DNA of 64,000 nt, from assembly GCA_021739635.1 (NCBI GenBank), contig JAIPBH010000005.1, positions 62,001-126,000 on the forward strand, given 5' to 3'. Positions 17,090-25,905 of this stretch are shown piece after piece. The notes under the pieces are model-generated. The model had not been told where the DNA came from, ran no database searches, and was given only the letters and a program-made list of their open reading frames with translations. A program made the translations under genes and the position numbers. This DNA is from Flavobacteriaceae bacterium. GTDB lineage: Bacteria; Bacteroidota; Bacteroidia; Flavobacteriales; Flavobacteriaceae. Position 1 is the stretch's first letter; each line of letters starts with the position of its first letter.

Positions 17090-18016
17090 ATGGTACTTAA
17101 ATTAATAAAAAACTTAGCTATTTATACTATAATCTGTTTAGGCATTGTTACCTTTTTTTTAAAAACACAAGGTGCTTACATTGATCCTTTCTATGAAAAG
17201 TTTACAACACCAAAAGTAAACTCCCTTATTATAGGAGATTCTAGAGGTTTTCAAGGGTTAACCCCACATATAGTTAATAAATATTTAAATAATGACGATT
17301 ATGATTTACCTATATACAATTATGCTTTTACCATAGATCAAGCCCATATAGGTCCTCATTACAGGAAGAGTGTTTTAAAAAAACTAACAAAAACATCGAA
17401 AAACGGATTATTTTTAATTTCACTAACACCGTTAATGATGTCTTCTGATGTAAATAATTCAAATGAAAAAGGCGAATTTATAGAAAATAAGGAGCCACCA
17501 CACACCATACATTTTGTTGATAAAAACCCAAATTATGAATATTTTATTAAGCATTTAAATTATTTTGAATTTAAGGCTATGTTAAAAAAAGAATATACCG
17601 TACACAAGAATGGTTGGATGGAAATTAACCACATTTCAAACGATAAGAGGGTTTTAAAGGCATGGAAGGATGAACAAATGCGCCGATTTATTGAAATGTC
17701 TAAAACCAGTAAACCTTCAGATTTCAGATTTAAAAGTTTAGACACCTTAGTGAAAACCCTCAAAGACTTTGGTGAGGTATATTTACTAAGGCTGCCTATT
17801 GATGCCGATTTTTTAGAATTAGAAAATAATTATTTTAAAGAATTCAATACTAGAGTACAAACGGTAGCCAACGAGAATGATATTAAGTATTTTAATTTTG
17901 GAACTACAAATGATGACTATTTTGCTTTTGAAGGCCACCATTTAGATACAAAATCTGCCGAATTATTTACAAAAAATGTGTGTGATTCCATAATAAAATA
18001 TAAGCCTAAAGATTAG
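17090..18016 (+). CDS. DltD-like / SGNH-type membrane-anchored protein
   Basis: The 308-residue protein has one N-terminal membrane segment (LAIYTIICLGIVTFFL, about 9-24) and an extracytoplasmic domain. That domain has a GDSR motif (LIIGDSRGFQG) near residue 50 and a late GHHLDTKSAELF segment, which match the nucleophile and Asp-x-x-His blocks of SGNH/DltD-like proteins. It would work with the MBOAT, for example transferring or hydrolysing acyl groups on a surface polymer. It ends the operon and converges on the FemAB-like array 128 bases away. Confidence 0.8.
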   Translation: MVLKLIKNLAIYTIICLGIVTFFLKTQGAYIDPFYEKFTTPKVNSLIIGDSRGFQGLTPHIVNKYLNNDDYDLPIYNYAFTIDQAHIGPHYRKSVLKKLTKTSKNGLFLISLTPLMMSSDVNNSNEKGEFIENKEPPHTIHFVDKNPNYEYFIKHLNYFEFKAMLKKEYTVHKNGWMEINHISNDKRVLKAWKDEQMRRFIEMSKTSKPSDFRFKSLDTLVKTLKDFGEVYLLRLPIDADFLELENNYFKEFNTRVQTVANENDIKYFNFGTTNDDYFAFEGHHLDTKSAELFTKNVCDSIIKYKPKD

Positions 18017-18144
18017 TAGCATATTAAAGTGTGTTTTTTATTTGTGATTAAATTCATTTTATAAGATGCCCGGTTTTTGTGAATTTATTATAAAAAGCAC
18101 CAATCATTACTTTTCTTGTTAAACTTCTAAATAATTTGATGTAG

Positions 18145-19308
18145 TTAAAATATTGTGATTTTTTCAGATATATTTTTAACTGAAATGATATAGACTTTAG
18201 AGGCTTGAATTTCAAATACATGGATCTGGTCTATATGTACTTTGTGCTTGAATAAAAATTCGAATAGTGGCTTTTTTAGAATACTAGGCTCTAAATTTTC
18301 ATTGGTAACGGCTATTTTATTGAGGGTATTATCCGTTGTTTGAACCGGCTCTGAAGTAAAGTTTACCTCTGAAAAATCGATATTTTTTCTTTTTAATTTT
18401 CTTTTTATGGTTTTAACAGTATCGTCAATGTTTTTAGATTTTAAATAGTTTTTAAACCTAATGGTGGCTATCTCTATCTTAGCCATAACGCTATGTTTCC
18501 AAGTGTAATTATAAAGAATGTGGTGTTCAAAGGGATAGATTAAGGTGCTCCATCTGCGCTTATATTCCAAATCGCCATAGGCCATATCCAGCAGTTTGTA
18601 GTTGTTTTGAAATGACCACTCCAGCAATTTATATATGGAGATATTTCCTAAAGCAAATTTTGCATAATCAATATCATAGGATGGGATGGATACAAAAAGA
18701 ATGTTGTTAACATGATGGTTAATGCAGATGTGTACCGGCGTGTGGTTGTTGTATATAACAAACAGGGATGCTTTTTTGCTGTTAATTAAATCATACGTGG
18801 TAGCCATATAATACGACCAATGATTTAGAATTCTATTATCATCATTTCTCTGGTTAAACCGGTTGGTCAGCATGTGGTGCAATGCATTCATTAAAAGGGT
18901 GTAATCTTCCCTTGAAATGGAACCAAAAAACATGCTATAGCGGGCATTGAAACAGGTTTCAAATCTTGAAACAAAACGCTTGATGTTTGCCCGAAAACTT
19001 TTGCTGAATGCTTCTTTATAAAAGGTTTCAAAATCCTGTGCTTGATTTAACGGTATGGCGTATCCATTAATCTTGTCCTGGGAAACTTTTATAATAGTCT
19101 CATGGTTTTTTAAATGAACGATTGGAATTAAGTACTTGGGAAATAATCTGATAGACACTACTTTTTCAAGATTAAAGAGACCCTTATCTGTATAAAACTC
19201 CGTTTGGTCATGGCTAAATTTTAAATGCGCGTAGGCCTTGAGGACGTTATTTTTCTCAGTTAAATCTATATAAAAATCTTCTTTTTTTATGGTATTAAAA
19301 ATACTCAT
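18145..19308 (-). CDS. FemAB/BioF2-like (GNAT-fold) transferase, array copy 1
   Basis: The 387-residue protein is the last of five tandem paralogues. Landmarks are RFETCF (115-120), HWSYY (163-167), KKASLFVIY (178-186), DIDYAKFALG (212-221) and LLDMAYGDLEYKRRW (239-253). This is the pattern of acetyltransferase family 6 / FemAB-like enzymes, which transfer acyl or aminoacyl groups to amino sugars or peptidoglycan. A short conserved C-terminal module (ILKKPLFEFLF) is shared with the other copies. There is no signal peptide, so it is cytoplasmic or peripheral. The substrate is unknown. It starts 44 bases after copy 2. Confidence 0.8.
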   Translation of the reverse strand: MSIFNTIKKEDFYIDLTEKNNVLKAYAHLKFSHDQTEFYTDKGLFNLEKVVSIRLFPKYLIPIVHLKNHETIIKVSQDKINGYAIPLNQAQDFETFYKEAFSKSFRANIKRFVSRFETCFNARYSMFFGSISREDYTLLMNALHHMLTNRFNQRNDDNRILNHWSYYMATTYDLINSKKASLFVIYNNHTPVHICINHHVNNILFVSIPSYDIDYAKFALGNISIYKLLEWSFQNNYKLLDMAYGDLEYKRRWSTLIYPFEHHILYNYTWKHSVMAKIEIATIRFKNYLKSKNIDDTVKTIKRKLKRKNIDFSEVNFTSEPVQTTDNTLNKIAVTNENLEPSILKKPLFEFLFKHKVHIDQIHVFEIQASKVYIISVKNISEKITIF

Positions 19309-19352
19309 GATGTTTTCAGTGTCTTATAGGTTTATTAAGCTATGCGTTCAAG

Positions 19353-20537
19353 CTAATTACTTTTAGGCGTTAATTTGTAAAGATTTTTTCCTTTTACAAT
19401 GTAACTGTTTAACTCGTTTTTTACTTTATATAGGGTAACCTTATTTTTATGTTCAAAATTAAGATACAAGATATCATAGACCCATTTTCTTAAAAAGGCG
19501 TATGTGTCTTCTTCTATATCAATCTCAAGGAATTCGCTGTTTATAGGGATGTTGTTTATTTTTTGTGTATCAAATTCATGGTCAGTGTCAAAAACTTGAT
19601 TGCTGTTGGTGTTGTCTTGGTTTTTTTCTGCTTTGTCAACCACTATGTTGTTTTTATCTAGAAAGAGTTTGAGTTTATAAAATAGTGCCATTAACCTACT
19701 TGATAAAGCAAGAACCATTGATTTTTTATTATATACAATGTAGTTTTTGAATTGATATTGTACATCGCACCATTGAATTTTATAGGAAAAAATACCCATG
19801 CCTAAATCAAACATTTTGTATCCATGTTCAAAACACCATTCCAATTGCTTTAAAATGTCTACATAGCCAAGCCTGAATTTTGAGTAATCTATATCAAACG
19901 CTCTGATATAATTAATATAAATGGCTTCATAATGAATGTTTAAACAAATATCAATGGGTTTGTCATTGTCATACACCACGAACAAGGAAGCTTTTTTATT
20001 ATTGATTAAATTATAAGTGGCATTTTTATAATAGTCCCAGTTTTTTACAGCCTGATGTTCATCATTTCTTTGATTGAATCTTCTGGAAATCATGTGTTCC
20101 AATGATGCCATAATGTGCTGATAGGTATCGGGTTCAATCTGGCCAAAATATGTTTTATAAGAAATGTTAAAACAAGTTTCTAAACGGTTTAGATACGTCC
20201 TTATTTTACTCCTGCTTTTTGAACCAAATTGATGTAACATGTAAGATTCAACAGACTCATAATTTTCAAGGTTAATGGAATACCCAACAAACCTTTCAAA
20301 AGCAATTTTTTTAAAATCTTTTCCTAGTGCAAGATCAACATAGGGTGGAACATAGGTTAGATAATATATCTTTTTGTTTAAATCATTCTCAGAGACTGGT
20401 TCTTTTTCATACGGCCCCGTGGTATTGACTGATCCTATTGAAACCCTATCATAAAAAGGGAGTATTGTCCTTTTTATCACGGTTTCAACATAAAAATTCT
20501 TTATGGTAATTTTTGATATAATAAAATTCTTAAGCAT
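19353..20537 (-). CDS. FemAB/BioF2-like (GNAT-fold) transferase, array copy 2
   Basis: The 394-residue paralogue keeps the array signatures: RLETCF, NWDYYKNATYNLINNKKAS, then LFVVYDNDKPIDICLN, DIDYSKFRLG and MFDLGMGIFSYKIQW. The C-terminal module reads FLRKWVYDILY followed by a beta-rich tail ending VKGKNLYKL. It lies 2 bases after copy 3, so translation is probably coupled. Divergence from neighbours is large outside the motifs, which suggests the copies have separate substrates rather than being recent duplicates. The exact reaction cannot be told from sequence. Confidence 0.8.
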   Translation of the reverse strand: MLKNFIISKITIKNFYVETVIKRTILPFYDRVSIGSVNTTGPYEKEPVSENDLNKKIYYLTYVPPYVDLALGKDFKKIAFERFVGYSINLENYESVESYMLHQFGSKSRSKIRTYLNRLETCFNISYKTYFGQIEPDTYQHIMASLEHMISRRFNQRNDEHQAVKNWDYYKNATYNLINNKKASLFVVYDNDKPIDICLNIHYEAIYINYIRAFDIDYSKFRLGYVDILKQLEWCFEHGYKMFDLGMGIFSYKIQWCDVQYQFKNYIVYNKKSMVLALSSRLMALFYKLKLFLDKNNIVVDKAEKNQDNTNSNQVFDTDHEFDTQKINNIPINSEFLEIDIEEDTYAFLRKWVYDILYLNFEHKNKVTLYKVKNELNSYIVKGKNLYKLTPKSN

Positions 20538-20539
20538 TT

Positions 20540-21718
20540 TTAGGTAAGTTTAAACTCTATTTTATGGATGATCCGTTCCCCTTTAATTAAAAAGCGTTTG
20601 GCTTCGTTTTGGCATTGAAATACTGAAACATGATTTATATTTTCTTTGTTATTATATATAAAATCATAGACGGGTTTTCTTAGATATCTATGAAGGTCGT
20701 CATGGATGTTTATACTTTTTAGCTGGCTGATGTCCATGAGCTCCAGAGTTTGTATTTCTTCAATGGTATAATCAAGTAAGGGCCTTATTGGGTCTTCCTG
20801 TTTTTTAATGGCCAAGGCTTTTAAATGATTAAGTTTGGTAGTAAGGTTCCATGATTTAACCTTGTTTTTAGCAAGAATTATAAGCACTTCTTTTAAAGCC
20901 ATAGCGCTTGCCAAGAACGATTTTTTCTTATAATAAACTAAATAGTTAACCTCGTAAAAGGTATTGCACCATTTTTCTTTAAAATCATAAATGCCATTTC
21001 CTAAATCTAAAAAGCCATACTCATGTTCCATGCACCATTGTAGCAGGATATAGTTATCTAAATGGCCTAAACTAAACTTACCATAATCAATATCATAAGA
21101 GCTAACCTCACTCATTAATAGGTGGTTGTTAAAATGAAAGTTCAATGAAATGCTTATGGGTTTTTCGTGGTCATATACCACAAATAACGACGCTTTCTTT
21201 TGTTGGATTAATGCGTATATGTTTTTAGTGTACTCTTGCCAGTGTGAAAAACGATTGTTGTGTTCATTTTTTTGTTTAAATCTAATTTTAAGCATGTTAT
21301 AAAGGGTATCCAATAAATAGGCACATTTCTCTTTAGAAATATCGCCATGGTTGTATTCGTATGAAATGTTAAAGGATTCCTCTAAACGGGTTATGGATCT
21401 TTTTAAATTTATCCTAGTTTGCCTTTTTAATTGATTATTTAAATAAAGCTCTAAGGTCATCCCTTTTTCTATGGCTATGCCAGCCCCCGAAAAATTTTGA
21501 TGGGTTATTTTTTTTAGTGTATAATCGTCTGAATGGTAGATAATTGGCTCTAAAAACGATGGTACTAAGCTTATATAAATGACTTTGGGAAACTCTGAAG
21601 CTTTATTTTTATTGGAAAACAGGATGTTGTTATTATACCTTAAGTATTCAAAACTATCACAGACTTGGCCTTGCCTCATAAAGTTCCAAAGAAACTGTTC
21701 TCTTTTAATGAATGTCAT
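20540..21718 (-). CDS. FemAB/BioF2-like (GNAT-fold) transferase, array copy 3
   Basis: This 392-residue paralogue contains RLEESF, HWQEYTKNIYALIQQKKAS, LFVVYDHEKPISISLNFHF, DIDYGKFSLGHLDNY and LDLGNGIYDFKEKW. The C-terminal module is LRKPVYDFIYNNKENINHV with an FLIKGE tail. Its start overlaps the end of copy 4 by 14 bases. The second residue of the usual ET(C/S)F signature is Glu-Ser here (EESF), a small departure from the other copies. The predicted GNAT fold would bind an activated acyl or aminoacyl donor in the cytoplasm. Confidence 0.8.
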   Translation of the reverse strand: MTFIKREQFLWNFMRQGQVCDSFEYLRYNNNILFSNKNKASEFPKVIYISLVPSFLEPIIYHSDDYTLKKITHQNFSGAGIAIEKGMTLELYLNNQLKRQTRINLKRSITRLEESFNISYEYNHGDISKEKCAYLLDTLYNMLKIRFKQKNEHNNRFSHWQEYTKNIYALIQQKKASLFVVYDHEKPISISLNFHFNNHLLMSEVSSYDIDYGKFSLGHLDNYILLQWCMEHEYGFLDLGNGIYDFKEKWCNTFYEVNYLVYYKKKSFLASAMALKEVLIILAKNKVKSWNLTTKLNHLKALAIKKQEDPIRPLLDYTIEEIQTLELMDISQLKSINIHDDLHRYLRKPVYDFIYNNKENINHVSVFQCQNEAKRFLIKGERIIHKIEFKLT

Positions 21719-22886
21719 CTTGTAAAATTTTAATCTTTGATTGGTTTTTGGTTCCGGTAATTAAAAAGGTGTCTGGTTCATGCTTAAATTTGTAAATCTT
21801 TATGTGTTTTATGGAATCATGATGGATATATAAAAAATCATACAACGGTTTGTTTAAAAAGGCATAGATTTTATGGTAATCCTCTATGAGCGTTATCTGG
21901 GGATCCTCTAAGCTTAATGGTCTATCGATTTCTGTGGATTTGTATGTCAATTGTTGATAAGACTTTTCGCCTTTAACCATGTTCATCATATTTCTGATAA
22001 GGACATTGACGTTCTTGGCCAACAAATAATTGATGAGCTTGTATTTATATTTCAGGATGCTTGTATAGGCATATCCCATCAAGTTTTTAGGCTTAAAGAA
22101 GATGTGGGTTTCAAAATGATATGTGGTATTACACCAGTTGATCTTGTTTTCAAAACCACCATAGCCCATGTCAAACAGACTAACCCCATTATTTAAGCAC
22201 CATTCTAAGTTTTTATATATCACCACATTGCCCAAAGTAAATTTTGAGAAGTCTGCATTAAAAGTAGGGATGGCAAAGTAAAACACGGTGTCAAAATGAA
22301 AATTTAAGGAAAACGCTATAGGCTCTTGGTCTTTATACATAACAAACAGGGAGGCTTCTTTGTTGTTAATACGTTGGTATGCTATGTTAAAGTAATACGT
22401 CCAGTTTTCTAAGGTAACATTCTTAAGCTTAAGTTGTTGAAACCGTTTGCTTAACAGGTCGTGAAATGATGTCATCAAGGAGTTGTACGCTTCATATGTA
22501 ATCTTGCCAAAAAACATGTTATAAGTAATATCAAAAGAGGTTTCAAGACGTTTTACCGATCTCTTCACATTATTTCTAAAACTACTTTTAAAATTCATGG
22601 CCATGTACTCGTCTATAGACTTGCAGTGATTTAAATTTGCGGCATAGCCATGCTTTTGAAACACTTTTTTTAAAACCCATGCATCGGATACTTTTGGGCT
22701 TATATAATCAGGAACCAGTTCAAAGGCATGGATTTTTGCCGTTGAAGGTGCTTGATAAGTGGTATAGCTTTGGCTCGGGATGCTGATTTTACCGTGTAAA
22801 ATACATTCTTGGTATACCGAAGGTATGTTATTCTGCTCAAATACCCTGTTGTAAAAAGGCTCCTTATGTATTTTAAACAAACTCAT
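21705..22886 (-). CDS. FemAB/BioF2-like (GNAT-fold) transferase, array copy 4
   Basis: The 393-residue paralogue shows RLETSF, NWTYYFNIAYQRINNKEAS, LFVMYKDQEPIAFSLNFHF, NADFSKFTLGNVVIY and LFDMGYGGFENKINW. Note that the usual DIDY is replaced by NADF, a change shared by no other copy. The C-terminal module reads FLNKPLYDFLYIHHDSIKHI with an FLITG tail. It overlaps copy 5 by 4 bases (ATGA) and copy 3 by 14 bases. Cytoplasmic transferase of unknown donor and acceptor. Confidence 0.8.
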   Translation of the reverse strand: MSLFKIHKEPFYNRVFEQNNIPSVYQECILHGKISIPSQSYTTYQAPSTAKIHAFELVPDYISPKVSDAWVLKKVFQKHGYAANLNHCKSIDEYMAMNFKSSFRNNVKRSVKRLETSFDITYNMFFGKITYEAYNSLMTSFHDLLSKRFQQLKLKNVTLENWTYYFNIAYQRINNKEASLFVMYKDQEPIAFSLNFHFDTVFYFAIPTFNADFSKFTLGNVVIYKNLEWCLNNGVSLFDMGYGGFENKINWCNTTYHFETHIFFKPKNLMGYAYTSILKYKYKLINYLLAKNVNVLIRNMMNMVKGEKSYQQLTYKSTEIDRPLSLEDPQITLIEDYHKIYAFLNKPLYDFLYIHHDSIKHIKIYKFKHEPDTFLITGTKNQSKIKILQDDIH

Positions 22887-24130
22887 AGATGGCTAACGGC
22901 TAGTATTTGCTGGTTGGTTTTACCTTTAATTAAATACAATTCCTTGTGCTGATTGGGTATTTGGTACAAACTGAGATTTTTTTGATGCTCGCTATTTAAA
23001 AACTGAAACTCAACCAAGTGTTTTTTTAAAAAGCCCAACTCATGTACAGCATCCACTTTTTGCAAGCTAGGTTCATGGATCTCCAGGCTTTCATAGGGTA
23101 AAACGTTTACTTGGGTTTGGTTTTTTCTAGGTTGCTTCAACAAAAAGGTGGCTTTATGAAGTTTTTCATGGATGTTTTTATCTCGTAAGTACTGCTTGGC
23201 TTTAAACAGAAGGGCTAGGGTATGGGCCAAAACAGAGGCTGTTAGCGATTTGGAGTCGTACCAAATGTGGTATTCAAAAACATATTTTAAATCGCTCCAA
23301 CTTTCCTTATAGTCAAAGTAGCCTTTTGAAAAATCAAAGGTTTTGTAAGGGCTTTTAAAACTCCACTCCAGCATTTTCATGATGGCTATTTTACCCAAAT
23401 GAAATTTGGTGTAGTCTATATCAAATACTGTTATCGCATCAAAAATAATGCTTTCAGAAAAGTACAATAGCCTAACACTTATGGGGGTTTCTCCATCATA
23501 CAGCACATGCAATGCTGCTTTATTAGTAATTAAAAGGGGATAGGCTACCTCTTTATAAAAGAGCCACTCTTTTGGATTCAGGTTGTTGTTGGTAATTTGT
23601 TTATCTTCAAATCGTTTGGTCAGCAAACGGTGAAAATGATTGAACACGGCTTCGTACTCTGCTTTTTCAACCTGGCTTCCCATGAGCATTTTCTCATTCA
23701 GATCAAAACAGGTTTCCAGACGTTTTTGGTATCTTTTAAACTTTTGAATGCTACTTTTACTGAAGGTTTTTTTAAAATAGTCATCAAAATTAATATGTTG
23801 GTCTAAATGAATTAAAAACCCGGGATATTGTTGGATCCTTTTTATTTTAATGTTATTTGGGGTTTGTATAGGGTTGCTTATGGCATATTCTGGAACATCA
23901 TAGATAAAACAGACCTTGCCTTTTAAGTCACAAGAAGAACCTTCGGCTATTTGATAGCTAATACCCTTGGTCAGGTTTTTTCCAACATTTATAAACAATG
24001 ATGCTATGGGAGATTTAAAAAAGCTAAGGTCCTTAAGGCTATTAAAGGTAAAGGTATTTTGTTTGGTGTTAAAATGTTTACACCAAACCGAGCTAAATTC
24101 TTTAGACAAAAAAGGGTTTTGCTGTATCAC
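22883..24130 (-). CDS. FemAB/BioF2-like (GNAT-fold) transferase, array copy 5
   Basis: The 415-residue protein is the longest and most divergent paralogue. It has RLETCFDLNEKM, EWLFYKEVAYPLLITNKAA, LHVLYDGETPISVRLLYF, DIDYTKFHLGKIAIMK and FDFSKGYFDYKESW. The C-terminal module is FLKKHLVEFQFLNSE with a LYLIKGK tail. It overlaps the PglD-FemAB fusion gene by 4 bases (ATGA), tying the array to bacillosamine synthesis in one operon. As the first array member transcribed, it is the best starting point for functional tests. Confidence 0.8.
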   Translation of the reverse strand: MIQQNPFLSKEFSSVWCKHFNTKQNTFTFNSLKDLSFFKSPIASLFINVGKNLTKGISYQIAEGSSCDLKGKVCFIYDVPEYAISNPIQTPNNIKIKRIQQYPGFLIHLDQHINFDDYFKKTFSKSSIQKFKRYQKRLETCFDLNEKMLMGSQVEKAEYEAVFNHFHRLLTKRFEDKQITNNNLNPKEWLFYKEVAYPLLITNKAALHVLYDGETPISVRLLYFSESIIFDAITVFDIDYTKFHLGKIAIMKMLEWSFKSPYKTFDFSKGYFDYKESWSDLKYVFEYHIWYDSKSLTASVLAHTLALLFKAKQYLRDKNIHEKLHKATFLLKQPRKNQTQVNVLPYESLEIHEPSLQKVDAVHELGFLKKHLVEFQFLNSEHQKNLSLYQIPNQHKELYLIKGKTNQQILAVSHL

Positions 24131-25890
24131 ACATTAACATTTAAATCATCAATAGCTCTGTACAGTGGAAAATATTCCATTTCTTCGGTAATCCCTTTTT
24201 TAAGGACTAGTTCATCATACACCTCTTGATTGACAATATATTTCCACAGGTTAAAATCTTTAAAATCTTTTGAAAAAGATGACTTAAAGTTAAATAAAGA
24301 GTCTTCATCGCTTCCACCTAATCCACCACCTAAATTAAAAAACTTAAGCCCTTTTAAGGTTGCAATTATACGCATTTCATCAATAAGCAACTTAGTAGGC
24401 ATTAAATGTAAAAAGTCATTTTTAGTGCCTGACAAATGATATTGAACAATGCCATTAGTCATAATGAACTGGCTTCCAGCAATGGTTTGTCCGGTTTCAT
24501 TATCAACGGCCAATAAAATTTCAGATTCAAAATCACTAGAATCTATTATTTTTTGAAAATAGTCTTTATTAAAATAATAAGAGTTTTTAGCATTCACTCT
24601 ATCCATGTTTTCATAATAAATATTTATGAACTCCTGAATATCTTCTTCAGTTGTTGCCTTTTTTATAGAACAATGTCTTCTTGCTTTATTAATATGTGTT
24701 TTTAATCTACTTTGAAAAAGTTGTCTTTGAATTTCTATATCTTCTTGAATATTAATATTTACAATTTTTCCTTGGTTTACTATTGAGCCAATGTTTTTTA
24801 GGGTTTTACATTGTTCTGAAATAAAGGGGTTTAATCTAGAAAACACTGACACGAAATTGTTTTTGTGAAAATAATCCATTAATTTTTTTTGAAAATCACG
24901 ATTATTAAAAGTGTCAGGCAGGTTTTTAGTGATAGGTCCTGCATAGCCATAGACCGATGTTGCATCTTTGTATACGGTTCCTTTAATATTTCTAGATAAT
25001 AATGGTAAAGCAATAATAGTAGGGCCTTCAGAATATTTTATTAGCATAGGTATTTCATTATCAGCTTTTGATAATTCATGATAATCATAGGTATGGTAAA
25101 AATCATAATATTCAACCTTTTTTAGTACGTTATCCCAACCAATTTTGCCCGTAATAACTTCAATGGTTGAATTTATTTTATCTATATTTTTTTTTGGTTT
25201 TACAAAATCTTCAATATGATACAAATACTTTTCACCTTTTACAACATTTTTTATAATCTTAGCTGGTATACCATAAACCATCTTATAACTTTCAATATCT
25301 CTATTTACCAATGCTGATGCACCTACTATAGAATTCTTTCCGATAGTAATATCTTGAATCACACATGCGCCTAGACAAATAGCTGTGAATTCACCAATAG
25401 TAACATTACCACCTATAGTAACATTTGGTGCTAAGCTAGAATACTTCGCAAGTTTTGCATCATGCCCTAAAGAAGATTTAGTGTTTAGAATACAAAAATC
25501 ACCAATAATAGCATCACTATTTACAATAACGCCTGGCATAATGACGGTTCCTTCTCCAATCTTTACATTTTTTCCAATAATAGCATTTGGATGTATGGCG
25601 CTAATAAATTGAAAGTTTGGTACTATATTTAAAATTTTCTTTAGCATTTTTTTTCTAATCCAATTATCGCCAATGGCTATAATTCCGCAATCAATTTTAT
25701 AATCCTGAATTAATTCATTTAATTCATTTTCAGTACCTAAGATTTTATAATTAAAAATTTCACTATTGATAGGTTTGAAAGTATCAATCAAACCAATAAT
25801 GTTATAAAGATTTACTCTTTCAATGATATCAATAATTACTTTGGCATGTCCAGAAGCCCCAAAAACAACTATATTTTTTTTTTTATTCAT
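24127..25890 (-). CDS. Fusion of a PglD/NeuD-like sugar N-acetyltransferase and a FemAB-like transferase
   Basis: The 587-residue protein has two parts. Residues 1 to about 215 are a PglD/NeuD acetyltransferase: a Rossmann-like start (VVFGASGHAKVIIDII) and a left-handed beta-helix of hexapeptides with the catalytic-type histidine in SLGHDAKLA. Residues from about 225 onward are a FemAB-like domain: NKARRHCSIKKATTEEDIQ, then AGSQFIMTNGIVQYHLSGT and FFNLGGGLGGSDEDSLFNFK. PglD acetylates the C4 amine of the bacillosamine precursor; the second domain would transfer a further acyl or aminoacyl group. The fusion directly links the two activities. Confidence 0.85.
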   Translation of the reverse strand: MNKKKNIVVFGASGHAKVIIDIIERVNLYNIIGLIDTFKPINSEIFNYKILGTENELNELIQDYKIDCGIIAIGDNWIRKKMLKKILNIVPNFQFISAIHPNAIIGKNVKIGEGTVIMPGVIVNSDAIIGDFCILNTKSSLGHDAKLAKYSSLAPNVTIGGNVTIGEFTAICLGACVIQDITIGKNSIVGASALVNRDIESYKMVYGIPAKIIKNVVKGEKYLYHIEDFVKPKKNIDKINSTIEVITGKIGWDNVLKKVEYYDFYHTYDYHELSKADNEIPMLIKYSEGPTIIALPLLSRNIKGTVYKDATSVYGYAGPITKNLPDTFNNRDFQKKLMDYFHKNNFVSVFSRLNPFISEQCKTLKNIGSIVNQGKIVNINIQEDIEIQRQLFQSRLKTHINKARRHCSIKKATTEEDIQEFINIYYENMDRVNAKNSYYFNKDYFQKIIDSSDFESEILLAVDNETGQTIAGSQFIMTNGIVQYHLSGTKNDFLHLMPTKLLIDEMRIIATLKGLKFFNLGGGLGGSDEDSLFNFKSSFSKDFKDFNLWKYIVNQEVYDELVLKKGITEEMEYFPLYRAIDDLNVNV

Positions 25891-25905
25891 AGCGCTATCA
25901 AATTT

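Noticed and set aside
18017-18144. Terminator between the Dlt-like operon and the FemAB array
   Set aside because: AAATTCA and TGAATTT-type segments are present, but the arms are not in hairpin order and no T run follows a stable stem.
21951-22196. 81-aa plus-strand frame inside array copy 4
   Set aside because: Antisense shadow of a clear coding sequence with conserved motifs.
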